Shown here one piece after another: positions 26,898-35,446 of a DNA stretch of 46,499 nucleotides (positions within the stretch are counted from its first letter, which is position 1; the number at the start of each line of letters is the position of its first letter). This stretch comes from an uncultured Lachnospiraceae bacterium (GTDB taxonomy: Bacteria > Bacillota > Clostridia > Lachnospirales > Lachnospiraceae), in assembly GCA_947169235.1 (NCBI GenBank), contig CAMVOY010000015.1, forward strand, positions 1-46,499, given 5' to 3'. Both the position numbers and the translations under genes were made by a program. The notes below the pieces were generated by a model. It worked only from the letters and a program-made list of their open reading frames with translations. It made no database searches and was not told the origin of the DNA.

Positions 26898-27662
26898 ATG
26901 GAAGAGCCGATCTATCTCGAATACCTTCGTGATGAGAGCGAAGTAAAAGAAGAGCAGAAGGAGAAAAGGATCCCCAGCTTTGCGATGATCCCTTATTACA
27001 GCCTAAGAGACGGAAACATCGAAGGCGTGATGAGTTGCAAGGCGCTTATTGACAGTGTCGAAGGAGACAAGCTCTCAAACGATGAGCTTATGAATAAGAA
27101 ATTCCTGTTTGTGTCATCGACAACGATGGCAGCTTTTTTTGCTATGCAGGGAGGAATGCAGACAGAGGCTGCTACGGCACTGAAGAATCTTTACATAAGC
27201 CGTATGGATGATTGCAAGACAATAGAGTCCGTGGATGAGCTCCATACGATCATGTTCCTTGACTTCACCAGAAAGGTTCAGGAGAGCAAGGAGTTTATCG
27301 AGGAGAGCGAGAAGGCAGAGGAAAAGGGTCGTGCGAAGATCAGCCGTTCCATCGCTCAGGCTATGGAATACATCAGACAGAATCTGCACACCAAGCTTAT
27401 GCTCAAGGATATCGGAAAGGCTGTCAGCCTCTCACCGAACTATCTGGCTACAAGATTCCATGAGGAGACCGGCTCAACCGTTCAGGATTATGTCAGGGAT
27501 CAGAGAGTGGCTGTGGCCGCTGTGATGCTCAAGGAGTCGAATTATACACTTTCTCAGATCTCTACCGGTCTAGGGTTTGGTTCGAATTCTCACTTTATCA
27601 AGGTTTTTCGTGAGCAGATGGAGATCACTCCGAAACAGTATCGTCTCAGATACTACAGATAA
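26898..27662 (+). CDS. AraC family transcriptional regulator
   Basis: 254 aa from ATG 26898 (MEEPIYLEYLRDES), chosen for AAGGAGGGTG 5-14 nt upstream. The N-terminal ~145 residues are a ligand or interaction domain I cannot place (FAMIPYYSLRDGNIEGVMSC). A short charged coil leads to the C-terminal ~105 residues with two helix-turn-helix units: IRQNLHTKLMLKDIGKAVSL then SPNYLATRFHEETGSTVQDY, and SQISTGLGFGSNSHFIKVFR with EITPKQYR, the AraC/XylS signature. It is a DNA-binding regulator, effector unknown. It directly precedes the ech operon, so it could control it; the spacing (86 nt) and the dyad at that promoter suggest this but do not prove it. Confidence 0.9.
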   Translation: MEEPIYLEYLRDESEVKEEQKEKRIPSFAMIPYYSLRDGNIEGVMSCKALIDSVEGDKLSNDELMNKKFLFVSSTTMAAFFAMQGGMQTEAATALKNLYISRMDDCKTIESVDELHTIMFLDFTRKVQESKEFIEESEKAEEKGRAKISRSIAQAMEYIRQNLHTKLMLKDIGKAVSLSPNYLATRFHEETGSTVQDYVRDQRVAVAAVMLKESNYTLSQISTGLGFGSNSHFIKVFREQMEITPKQYRLRYYR

Positions 27663-27674
27663 TAAAAAAATTGA

Positions 27675-27703
27675 TTGACAAGGCACCCGACATCATGTAG
27701 AAT
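27675..27703 (+). promoter_or_regulatory. Promoter of the ech hydrogenase operon
   Basis: Perfect TTGACA (27675-27680), 17-nt spacer, TAGAAT (27698-27703). Confidence 0.8.
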
Positions 27704-27713
27704 GATTGGGTGC
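27683..27713 (+). promoter_or_regulatory. Dyad spanning the ech -10 region (candidate operator)
   Basis: GCACCC (27683-27688) and GGGTGC (27708-27713) enclose a second pair ATCAT (27692-27696) and ATGAT (27702-27706). The dyad covers the spacer, -10 box and start region. It could bind a regulator or act as a weak terminator hairpin for the upstream gene, although no T tract follows. Confidence 0.4.
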
Positions 27714-27748
27714 TTTCAGAATATATTGTGATTTTTTAGGAGGGTAAT

Positions 27749-29683
27749 ATGGGCAATTTACCGGTAGTTCCATTTCTGATCATCTTTCCTTTGGTGATCG
27801 CTTTTTTAATGTTTGTGGTCAGAAAGAGCAATGTACGTGCCGTGATCGCATACATAGGATCGATCTTTATCATGATCGGAGTGGGTTATCTTACATGGAT
27901 GTGGATCGATGGCGGATCGAAGCCGATCACGCTATACGTGGAGACTGAGATAGCTGACTACGCTATACTTGCAGCAGAGATCCTGCTTATGTTCGTGGTC
28001 GTATTTCTCAGTTTCAGATACAGAAAGTACTGGGTATCGCTTCTTTCGATCATACCTACTGCCGGCATGGTCTGGCTTGAGTTTTCGGGAGTGAAGCTTG
28101 CACAGATCGCTCATATCCGCATTGACCGTCTTTCCGTACTGATGTGTATCATCGTCGGAGTGATCGGCGGACTTATTGTAATATATGCCGTTGGATACAT
28201 GCACGGTTATCATAAGCATCATAAGGAGGTAGAGGACAGGAGATACTACTTCTTTATGCTGCTGTTTTTATTCCTTTCGGCGATGTTCGGATTCGTTCTG
28301 TCAGAGAGTCTTCTGTGGATCGATTTCTTCTGGGAGCTGACGAGTGTGTGCTCGTTCCTTCTTATCGGATATACAAGAGAAAAAGAAGCAATCACGAATT
28401 CGTTCAGAGCTCTGTGGATGAACCTTCTCGGCGGATGTGCTCTCGCAGTCGGGATCATCTATTTCGCGATCAACATGCACACAGTATCGCTGAGCGGACT
28501 TGTTCGTATGTGTGAGAACTCTCACGGATCTGTCGCAACGATCGCAGTTGCTTTGATCGCATTTGCGGCTCTTACCAAGGCTGCACAGCTGCCGTTCTCT
28601 ACATGGCTTATCGGTGCGATGGTGGCACCTACACCGTCATCAGCACTTCTTCACTCGGCTACGATGGTCAAGGCCGGTATATATGTGCTGCTCAGACTGT
28701 CGCCTGCCATGACGGGTACGACTACCGGAAATCTGATCGCGCTTATCGGAGGTTTTACCTTCCTTGCGACATCGTTGATGGCTATCGCTCAGAGTGACGG
28801 TAAAAAAATACTCGCATTCTCGACGATATCAAACCTCGGTCTGATGGTGGCCTGTGCCGGAGTCGGCACACCTGAAACCATGTGGGCCGGAGTATTTTTG
28901 ATGATATTCCATGCGATAAGTAAATCGCTTCTTTTCCAGGATGTCGGTGCCACGGAGAACTCGCTTCATTCCAGAGATGTCGAGGATATGCACGGACTTC
29001 TGTATATCATGCCGAAGCTGGCGGCGTTTATGTTCATAGGTATAGCCGGAATGTTTTTGGCACCGTTCGGAATGCTGATCTCGAAGTGGTCGGCGCTGCG
29101 TGCGTCGGTAGATGAGCGAAACATCATGCTCGTTCTCTTCATCTGCTTCGGTTCGGCTACAACGTCACTGTACTGGACTAAGTGGATGGGTAAGCTTGTA
29201 AGCCATACTCATCTTACCGAGGAAAAGATAAAGGATGTTACAAAGAAAAACGAGATGGTATCGCTGGCGATACACGCAGCGCTGATGCTCCTTCTGTGCG
29301 CACTGTTCCCGCTTCTTTCAAGCGTGTTTGTAAATCCGCTCGTGGAGGAGAACTTCGGTGTGGCTATGAACGTGCTTCCTACGGAGGTTCTGATCGTGCT
29401 CGTGATCATCATCCTGTTGGTATTCGCGGTGCCGGTATTTGCTTATCTGTACTCGAGAAAGATCATGACATACAACAGAAAAGACTCATACATGAACGGT
29501 GTCAACTACGGAGACAACCGCTCGTTTGTGGATTCATTCGGTGAGAGAAAAACACTTTGGTTGTCAAACCATTATTATAAAGACCTGGTCGGCAAGCGAA
29601 AGCTGATGAAGCCGTCTCAGTTGTTCACGATGGCAGTACTCATCGTGATGATGGTCTATATCATAGGAGGTGCGTTGTCATGA
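27749..29683 (+). CDS. echA: Ech-type hydrogenase membrane subunit EchA (NuoL/MrpA-like antiporter subunit)
   Basis: 644 aa with about 14-16 membrane helices. AGGAGGGTA precedes the ATG. The core carries the proton-translocation signature of NuoL/M/N subunits: an acidic WIDFFWELTSVCSFLL helix (Glu) and LTKAAQLPFSTWLIGAMVAPTPSSA with its Lys, followed by LLHSATMVKAGIYVLLRL. In energy-converting hydrogenases this subunit moves H+ or Na+ across the membrane while electrons flow between ferredoxin and protons. First gene of the ech operon; its stop overlaps the echB start by 4 nt. Confidence 0.92.
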   Translation: MGNLPVVPFLIIFPLVIAFLMFVVRKSNVRAVIAYIGSIFIMIGVGYLTWMWIDGGSKPITLYVETEIADYAILAAEILLMFVVVFLSFRYRKYWVSLLSIIPTAGMVWLEFSGVKLAQIAHIRIDRLSVLMCIIVGVIGGLIVIYAVGYMHGYHKHHKEVEDRRYYFFMLLFLFLSAMFGFVLSESLLWIDFFWELTSVCSFLLIGYTREKEAITNSFRALWMNLLGGCALAVGIIYFAINMHTVSLSGLVRMCENSHGSVATIAVALIAFAALTKAAQLPFSTWLIGAMVAPTPSSALLHSATMVKAGIYVLLRLSPAMTGTTTGNLIALIGGFTFLATSLMAIAQSDGKKILAFSTISNLGLMVACAGVGTPETMWAGVFLMIFHAISKSLLFQDVGATENSLHSRDVEDMHGLLYIMPKLAAFMFIGIAGMFLAPFGMLISKWSALRASVDERNIMLVLFICFGSATTSLYWTKWMGKLVSHTHLTEEKIKDVTKKNEMVSLAIHAALMLLLCALFPLLSSVFVNPLVEENFGVAMNVLPTEVLIVLVIIILLVFAVPVFAYLYSRKIMTYNRKDSYMNGVNYGDNRSFVDSFGERKTLWLSNHYYKDLVGKRKLMKPSQLFTMAVLIVMMVYIIGGALS

Positions 29684-30555
29684 GTATAACAACTACAAAG
29701 ATTATCCTTATGGTAGCCTATGTCCTCCTGGCACCTTTGGTCGGTGGACTTTTGGAAGGCTTCGACAGAAAGATCAGTGCACGTATGCAAAGGCGTGTGG
29801 GACCACCGCTTTTACAGCCGTTCTACGACGTGATCAAGCTTTTTTCAAAGCAGGTCATCATCGTAAGCCGTTCGCAGATGTTTTTCCTGATCTCTTACTT
29901 TGTGATGATAGTAGTGACGGGAGTTATGTTCTTTGCGGGAACTGATATCCTGATGTGCTTTTTCGTGATGAGTACCGGAGCGACATTCCTTTATTTCGCA
30001 GCGATGGTAACATCGACACCGTACTCGACCATGGGAGCGAACAGAGAGCTTATACAGATGCTCGCTTATGAGCCTGCGGTACTCCTTACGTGCGTGGGAT
30101 TCTATCTTGCGGAAGGAACATTTAACGTAAGTGAGATCGCAACATCGGATTGGTCGGCGATAACATTTTTGCCGGGATTCTTTATTGCATTCGTATTTAT
30201 ATTGACTATCAAGATGAGAAAGTCACCTTTCGATCTTTCGACTTCGCATCATATGCATCAGGAGCTCGTCAAGGGTCTGACTACGGAGATGGGTGCGAGA
30301 AACCTCGCTATCTTCCAGGTGACCGAGTGGTACGAGAATGTATTTTTGATGGGTGTCGTAGGACTCTATATCATCAATTCGGCATGGTGGAGTATTTTTA
30401 TCGCGATCGGTGTCGTGCTTGTGACTTATTTTGTGGAGATCCTGATCGACAACACATCAGCCCGTGTAAAGTGGGATATGATGGTGAAGCTTTCATGGGG
30501 CGTGACCGCGCTCTCTGCAGGAGTTAATCTTATCATTTTGATGATCATGCGTTGA
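29680..30555 (+). CDS. echB: Ech-type hydrogenase membrane subunit EchB (NuoH-like)
   Basis: 291 aa, about eight hydrophobic segments. Family hallmarks are visible: RKISARMQRRVGPPLLQPFYD, DVIKLFSKQ in the first loop, and the second conserved loop with MRKSPFDLSTSHHMHQELV. NuoH-like subunits form the membrane end of the path connecting the hydrogenase module to the ion-moving subunit. Starts in the ATGA overlap with echA. Length matches family members (~280-300 aa). Confidence 0.92.
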   Translation: MSITTTKIILMVAYVLLAPLVGGLLEGFDRKISARMQRRVGPPLLQPFYDVIKLFSKQVIIVSRSQMFFLISYFVMIVVTGVMFFAGTDILMCFFVMSTGATFLYFAAMVTSTPYSTMGANRELIQMLAYEPAVLLTCVGFYLAEGTFNVSEIATSDWSAITFLPGFFIAFVFILTIKMRKSPFDLSTSHHMHQELVKGLTTEMGARNLAIFQVTEWYENVFLMGVVGLYIINSAWWSIFIAIGVVLVTYFVEILIDNTSARVKWDMMVKLSWGVTALSAGVNLIILMIMR

Positions 30556-30583
30556 GAGTCGCGCTTGATATAAGGAGGTAATA

Positions 30584-31063
30584 ATGGCAAATATAAAAAG
30601 ATCCCCGTGGCTGCTCCACTATGATGGATCCAGCTGTAACGGATGCGATATCGAGGTTCTGGCCGCACTCACTCCCGTGTATGATGCTGAGAGATTCGGT
30701 GTGATGAATACGGGTGACCCGATGCAGGCTGATATCCTCATGATCACCGGCGGTATAAATGAGCAGAATGCTCCCGTAGTTAAGCAGCTCTATGATCAGA
30801 TGCCACGTCCCAAGGTTGTCGTTGCCGTGGGAGTGTGTGCGTGCACCGGTGGTATTTTTAAAGATTGTTACAACATCCTCGGCGGCGCTGATTCGGTTAT
30901 TCCGGTAGATATCTATGTGCCGGGTTGTGCAGCCCGTCCGCAGGCTATCATCGACGGCGTGGTACAGGCTGTCGAGCTTTTCCAAAAAAGACTGGATGAG
31001 CATAAGTACAATAAAAAACACGGTATTAAACCGGAGGAGAGCGAGGTGAAGGAAAATGTCTGA
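30584..31063 (+). CDS. echC: Ech-type hydrogenase small subunit EchC (NuoB-like)
   Basis: 159 aa; TAAGGAGGTAAT precedes the ATG. The cysteines of the single proximal [4Fe-4S] cluster are present: the CNGCDIE pair near residue 20, GVCACTGG in mid protein and VPGCAARPQA near the end. Subunit passes electrons from ferredoxin-type clusters (EchF) to the Ni-Fe site of EchE. Its 3' end overlaps the echD start by 8 nt. Confidence 0.95.
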   Translation: MANIKRSPWLLHYDGSSCNGCDIEVLAALTPVYDAERFGVMNTGDPMQADILMITGGINEQNAPVVKQLYDQMPRPKVVVAVGVCACTGGIFKDCYNILGGADSVIPVDIYVPGCAARPQAIIDGVVQAVELFQKRLDEHKYNKKHGIKPEESEVKENV

Positions 31064-31442
31064 AGTGATACATCCGGATGAGATACTCGAGCAGATCGAG
31101 GTCGGAGATCTCCTCCCAAAGGTGATGAGACTGAAGAAGGACGGGATGCGTCTGTCACAGGCGTGTGCCGCATACATAAATGAGAAGTTTGAGCTCAGCT
31201 ATTCCTTCGCAGATGATACTACTTATCAGTATACGACGCTGAGACTTGTCATAGACCCTGATGTAGAGGTGCCTTCCATAACGGAGGTTGTGCCGCCTGC
31301 CGTATTCTATGAGAATGAGATGAAGGAGCTTTTCGGAGTAAAGATCAAGATGATCTCTCTTGATTACAATAACAAGCTCTATAGAATAAAGGTCCAAAAT
31401 CCGCTCGGACCAAATGGAGAGGGGGAACAGAATAATGGCTAA
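31056..31442 (+). CDS. echD: Ech-type hydrogenase subunit EchD (NuoC-like)
   Basis: 128 aa soluble subunit, shorter than most NuoC proteins, as is usual in Ech. It has the structural NuoC patterns (YQYTTLRLVIDPDVEVPSIT, ENEMKELFGVKIKM), the latter being the conserved W/ERE-MFG-like region. It has no cofactor and joins EchC and EchE. Starts inside echC and overlaps echE by 8 nt, indicating strong translational coupling. Confidence 0.85.
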   Translation: MSEVIHPDEILEQIEVGDLLPKVMRLKKDGMRLSQACAAYINEKFELSYSFADDTTYQYTTLRLVIDPDVEVPSITEVVPPAVFYENEMKELFGVKIKMISLDYNNKLYRIKVQNPLGPNGEGEQNNG

Positions 31443-32517
31443 AAAAAGTGTTATTCCTTTCGGCCCTCAGCATCCGGTATTACCGGAGCCTATTCACCTC
31501 GACCTGGTTGTTGAGGATGAAAAAATAGTTGAGGCTATACCGTCTATAGGTTTTATTCACAGAGGACTTGAGAGCCTTGTTAAAAAACGTGATTTCAACC
31601 AGCTTACATATGTGGCTGAGCGTACCTGCGGAATATGCAGTTTCCAGCATGGTATGGGATACTGTGAGACCGTAGAGCATATTTTTGGAGTTGAGATTTC
31701 GGACAGAGCAAAGTATCTTCGCACGATCTGGGCTGAGCTCGGACGTATGCATTCACACCTTCTGTGGTTGGGACTTCTCGCAGACGGTTTCGGATTTGAG
31801 AACCTGTTCTATCAGGCTTGGAGAGTAAGAGAGAAGATACTTGATCTCCAGGAGATGACCAGTGGCGGAAGACTTATCTTCTCGGTTAACTGCGTCGGTG
31901 GTGTGATCAAGGATATTACGGATGACCAGATGAAGATCATCCTTACGACTCTGGATGAGGTTGAGGAGGAGCTTGAGGTCCTCAGCAAGACATTTTTGGA
32001 GGACTACTCGGTACAGTCCCGTCTCGTGGGAGTCGGTGTGCTTACCAAGGAGCAGGCACATGATCTCGGATGCTGCGGTCCGTTTGGAAGAGCGAGCGGT
32101 ATCTATTCGGATATGAGAAAGCTTGGTTATGCTGCTTATCCGGATCTCGATTTCGAGCCGATCGTGAGTCACGAGGGTGACTGCTATGCGAGATGTAAGT
32201 GCAGAGTGCTGGAGATTTTTCAGTCTATCGATCTGCTTCGTCAGGCCATCGCAAAGATACCGGCATCTGATGAGCTGGCGGTACCTGTAAAGGGCAATCC
32301 TGACGGTGAGTATTTCATGAGAGTTGAGCAGCCGCGTGGTGAGGCGGTCTACTATGTGAAGGCTTGCGGAAAGCCGTTCGTAGAGAGGATGCGAATCCGC
32401 ACCCCAACCTTTGCGAACCTTCCGGGTCTGTGTGAGATGTTGAAGAATACTGAGCTCGCGGATGTAGGACTTCTGATCCTTACGATCGATCCGTGTGTAT
32501 CGTGTACAGAGAGATAA
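31435..32517 (+). CDS. echE: Ech-type [NiFe] hydrogenase large subunit EchE
   Basis: 360 aa from ATG 31435, chosen because GAGGGGGAAC (31419-31429) lies just before it; ATG 31414 has no site. Both Ni-binding motifs are intact: ERTCGICS (C65 and C68) near the N-terminus and DPCVSCTER at the C-terminus, which distinguishes it from NuoD and makes it a real hydrogenase. The protein stops three residues after the last Ni ligand, so it lacks the C-terminal extension that a maturation protease normally removes. Known group 4 enzymes such as CooH share this. Needs the Hyp proteins encoded downstream. Confidence 0.95.
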   Translation: MAKKSVIPFGPQHPVLPEPIHLDLVVEDEKIVEAIPSIGFIHRGLESLVKKRDFNQLTYVAERTCGICSFQHGMGYCETVEHIFGVEISDRAKYLRTIWAELGRMHSHLLWLGLLADGFGFENLFYQAWRVREKILDLQEMTSGGRLIFSVNCVGGVIKDITDDQMKIILTTLDEVEEELEVLSKTFLEDYSVQSRLVGVGVLTKEQAHDLGCCGPFGRASGIYSDMRKLGYAAYPDLDFEPIVSHEGDCYARCKCRVLEIFQSIDLLRQAIAKIPASDELAVPVKGNPDGEYFMRVEQPRGEAVYYVKACGKPFVERMRIRTPTFANLPGLCEMLKNTELADVGLLILTIDPCVSCTER

Positions 32518-32529
32518 AGGAGAGAAAAA

Positions 32530-33000
32530 ATGGGCGTAATGAAGTTTGCACCGGCCACACTGAAAAACCTTTTCAAAAAGCCGGTTACAACGAGCTATCC
32601 TTTTGAGCCGTATGAGTATCCTGAGAGGGCACGCGGTCATATCGAGATAACGATTGACGAGTGTATCGGATGCGGTCTCTGTACGAGATGCTGTCCGTGT
32701 GGGACGCTGACGGTTGACAAGATCAAGGGTACCTGGTCGATCGACAGGTTTGATTGTATCGCCTGCGGTTATTGTGTTGAGAAGTGTCCGAAAAAATGTC
32801 TCCACATGATCAGTGGATACCAGACACCGGGACCGGAAAAGGGACGTGTGACATATACCAAGTCACCTGAGGTTCTGGAGGCTGAGGCTAAGAAGAGAGC
32901 TGAGCTCGCGGAGAAGGCAGCAGCTGCGAAGAAAGCTAAGGAAGAAGCGGAGAGAGCAGCGGCAGCGAAGGCAGCAGAGGGTGGCGAGGCTGAGTCTTGA
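32530..33000 (+). CDS. echF: Ech-type hydrogenase ferredoxin-like subunit EchF (NuoI-like)
   Basis: 156 aa; AAAGGAGAGAAAA precedes the ATG. Two [4Fe-4S] motifs are present: CIGCGLCTRCCP (residues ~40-51) and CIACGYCVEKCP (~77-88). The last ~45 residues form a charged Ala/Glu/Lys-rich tail (EAEAKKRAELAEKAAAAKKA) that is unlike the compact ends of most EchF proteins and probably disordered or coiled coil. The subunit takes electrons from reduced ferredoxin. It ends the ech operon; hypF begins 25 nt later in the same direction. Confidence 0.92.
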   Translation: MGVMKFAPATLKNLFKKPVTTSYPFEPYEYPERARGHIEITIDECIGCGLCTRCCPCGTLTVDKIKGTWSIDRFDCIACGYCVEKCPKKCLHMISGYQTPGPEKGRVTYTKSPEVLEAEAKKRAELAEKAAAAKKAKEEAERAAAAKAAEGGEAES

Positions 33001-33025
33001 GGACAGTCGCAGGAGAAAGAATAAG

Positions 33026-35365
33026 ATGCGTGAGATAACCATTTATGGTTTGGTGCAGGGAGTTGGATTCCGTCCGTTCGTCGCGGAGGCGGCGCAGGAT
33101 TTATCCATTTCAGGCACGGTTATGAATGCCGGCGGAATTGTGAAGGTACGTGCGGCATCAAGTAATGATGAGGCGTTGGATGAGTTCATCCAGCGCCTTT
33201 CGTCGTGTCATATCCCGGGAGCACGGGTGGATCGAATAGAGATAAAAAGGGTGGAGGATCCGCAGGATTTATCCACATCAGGCACAGTTATGAATGCCGG
33301 CGGAATTGTGGCGGACGCCGGCGGAATGGAGATCATCCCGAGCGAGAGCATGGATGATGAGATCAGATTTCTGCCACCTGATATCGCGACCTGTGACAGG
33401 TGCGCGAGTGAGTTATCGGATCCGATGAACCGCAGATACAGGTATCCTTTTATCAGCTGTACATCCTGTGGCCCCAGATTCTCGATCATGACTGATATAC
33501 CGTATGACAGAGAAAGGACATCGATGGATGGGTTTAAACTCTGTCCCAAGTGTGCCGGGGAGTACAAACGTCGCGGGGATATCAGACGACATGCTCAGAC
33601 TATCGCATGCGAGGTGTGCGGTCCGAAGGTGAAGCTGTTTACCGTAACTGAGGCCGTGTCAGAAGGAGCTGTTTTGGCAGCTGTTGACATCCTGAAAAAC
33701 GGTGGCATCATCGCAGTTAAGGATATAGGTGGTTTTCATTTTTGCTTTGACCCGTACTGTGCATCGGCGGGTGAAAAGTTGAGAGAGTATAAAAACAGAG
33801 ACAATAAACCGTTTGCAGTCATGTTTAAAAACATGGAAGCGGTACGGGAGATGTCATACGTTTCGGATACCGAATTAAAGCTCTTGACATCCGCTGAAAG
33901 ACCGATCGTTCTTTTGGAAAAAAAGGCCGGTAAGGAGTTCGCCTCATCGGTATGTGAAGGTTATCCGAGAGTGGGAGCTATGCTTCCCTGCAATCCTCTC
34001 CAGATACTTCTTTTGGAGGAGATTGATGCGCTCGTTATGACCAGTGGCAACCGCGGCGGCGAGCCGATAGCGACTACGGACGAGCCTATGATACAGGCTA
34101 TGAATGAAGGGTGGATAGATGCAGTCCTTACGCACGACAGGGATATAATAAACGGCCAGGATGACTCGATATACAAGGTTACAAAAACAGATGAAACAGA
34201 GTATGTTCAGATCATAAGACGCGCCAGAGGATCAGTACCTGCACCGATAGAGCTTCCCAAAGAGCTTTCCGGCGATACATTCGCATCCGGCGCGGATCTG
34301 AAAAACGTGTTCGCACTCGGACGCAAGAATATGGCATATCTCTCCGCGCATTTTGGGAATCTTGATGATGTCAGATGTGCCGAAAAAAGGGATGAAGGAT
34401 TAGAGAGCTTAAAGAGTCTTACGGGTATCGACCCGGTCAGTGCCGTGTGTGATCTGCATCCGGGATATGTCTCTACCGGAAAGACTTTAGAAGCATTTGA
34501 GGATACGACATTGATCCAGCATCATTATGCCCACGTGGCATCGGTGATCGCTGAGCATGCGATAAAGGGTGATGTTACCGGAGTCGCATTTGACGGAACG
34601 GGTTATGGAGATGACGGGACGATCTGGGGTTCGGAGATCTTTCGGATCGAAAAAAAAGGATACAAAAGACGGGGACATTTTTCTGCTGTTATGATGACAG
34701 GAGGAGATGCCGCAGCCAAAGATGCGAACATCTCATTGTACGCATATCTGGTAGAAGCAGAAAAAAGAGGTCTTTTGACGGACGGCGAGATAGATGCTAC
34801 GGTAGGTGATCTGAATGCATATGACATTACAAAAAAAGCCATCGAATCCGGCATCAACACGGTGAAGAGTTCGTCGATGGGCAGACTTTTTGATGCGGTA
34901 AGTTCTTTGCTTGGGATCTGTTATAAAAATACGCACGAGGGTGAATGTGCGATGAAGCTGGAGGCCGCAGCTGAGAGGTTTTGTAAGAAGGGCAGTGACG
35001 ATGTCTCGTCTGTATGGGCGCCTGTGAAGGTTGAGAACGGAGTTTATGTCGCGGACAGTGTATACATGATATCTCAGCTTGCAAAGGCCATGCTTTATGG
35101 GGAGGATGCGGATGAGCTCGCATTTATGTTCCATATGGCCGTAGCGGAGGCTACATCAGGAATAATAGGTGTAATATCCGACCGCAAACAAAGCGTGGCG
35201 TTGAGCGGAGGGTGCATGTGCAACAGTCTGCTTTTACGCCTTTTGATACCGATGCTCAAATCCCGGGGACATGATGTTTTTCTCAATGAGAAGGTACCCT
35301 GCACGGATGGTGGCATCGCTTTAGGACAGCTGATGGGAAAAATAACATATATCCACGAAAAGTAA
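33026..35365 (+). CDS. hypF: Hydrogenase maturation carbamoyltransferase HypF
   Basis: 779 aa from ATG 33026 (MREITIYGLVQGVGFRPFV), chosen for AGGAGA before it; an in-frame start at 32981 overlaps echF and lacks a site. Domains in order: acylphosphatase (~1-95, VQGVGFRPF); two-zinc finger pair with CDRC, CTSC, CPKC, CEVC (~115-195); YrdC-like carbamoyl-adenylate domain (~215-400, GGIIAVKDIGGFHFCFDPY); Kae1-like transferase domain (~440-779; QHHYAHVASVIAEH, VAFDGTGYGDDGTIWGSEIF, SGGCMCNSLL). HypF uses carbamoyl phosphate and ATP to put a carbamoyl group on HypE's C-terminal Cys; it becomes cyanide of the Fe centre. Unusual: a 49-bp segment of the acylphosphatase domain is duplicated in frame (33094-33142 and 33262-33310). 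Confidence 0.95.
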   Translation: MREITIYGLVQGVGFRPFVAEAAQDLSISGTVMNAGGIVKVRAASSNDEALDEFIQRLSSCHIPGARVDRIEIKRVEDPQDLSTSGTVMNAGGIVADAGGMEIIPSESMDDEIRFLPPDIATCDRCASELSDPMNRRYRYPFISCTSCGPRFSIMTDIPYDRERTSMDGFKLCPKCAGEYKRRGDIRRHAQTIACEVCGPKVKLFTVTEAVSEGAVLAAVDILKNGGIIAVKDIGGFHFCFDPYCASAGEKLREYKNRDNKPFAVMFKNMEAVREMSYVSDTELKLLTSAERPIVLLEKKAGKEFASSVCEGYPRVGAMLPCNPLQILLLEEIDALVMTSGNRGGEPIATTDEPMIQAMNEGWIDAVLTHDRDIINGQDDSIYKVTKTDETEYVQIIRRARGSVPAPIELPKELSGDTFASGADLKNVFALGRKNMAYLSAHFGNLDDVRCAEKRDEGLESLKSLTGIDPVSAVCDLHPGYVSTGKTLEAFEDTTLIQHHYAHVASVIAEHAIKGDVTGVAFDGTGYGDDGTIWGSEIFRIEKKGYKRRGHFSAVMMTGGDAAAKDANISLYAYLVEAEKRGLLTDGEIDATVGDLNAYDITKKAIESGINTVKSSSMGRLFDAVSSLLGICYKNTHEGECAMKLEAAAERFCKKGSDDVSSVWAPVKVENGVYVADSVYMISQLAKAMLYGEDADELAFMFHMAVAEATSGIIGVISDRKQSVALSGGCMCNSLLLRLLIPMLKSRGHDVFLNEKVPCTDGGIALGQLMGKITYIHEK
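33094..33142 (+). repeat. Internal 49-bp repeat in hypF, copy 1
   Basis: 46 of 49 bases match 33262-33310. It encodes QDLSISGTVMNAGGIV, in the place where acylphosphatase domains normally have the GxVxNxxxGxV strand-turn. Confidence 0.9.
33262..33310 (+). repeat. Internal 49-bp repeat in hypF, copy 2
   Basis: Second copy, 168 bp (56 codons) after the first, in the same frame, encoding QDLSTSGTVMNAGGIV. It lies where the last strand of the acylphosphatase domain should begin. A shorter echo of the repeat end (GCCGGCGGAAT) follows at 33318-33328. Confidence 0.9.
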
Positions 35366-35375
35366 CATGTTTTAC

Positions 35376-35404
35376 TTGAATGAATATGGTTTTTATGGTA
35401 TAAT
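35376..35404 (+). promoter_or_regulatory. Promoter of the sensor-kinase pair and hypCED
   Basis: TTGAAT (35376-35381), 17-nt spacer, perfect TATAAT (35399-35404), about 43 bp before the HK1 start. It gives the second half of the cluster its own promoter. Confidence 0.75.
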
Positions 35405-35446
35405 TAACCGTAACATTCTACGCAGATCATGAAGGGGACAGTAAAC

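Noticed and set aside
31753-32805. 350-aa minus-strand frame over echE-echF
   Set aside because: Antisense to clear hydrogenase genes, no RBS, no recognisable motif.
27749-33000. Respiratory complex I instead of a hydrogenase
   Set aside because: The NuoD-like subunit has both Ni-binding CxxC motifs, there are only six subunits, and hyp genes follow.
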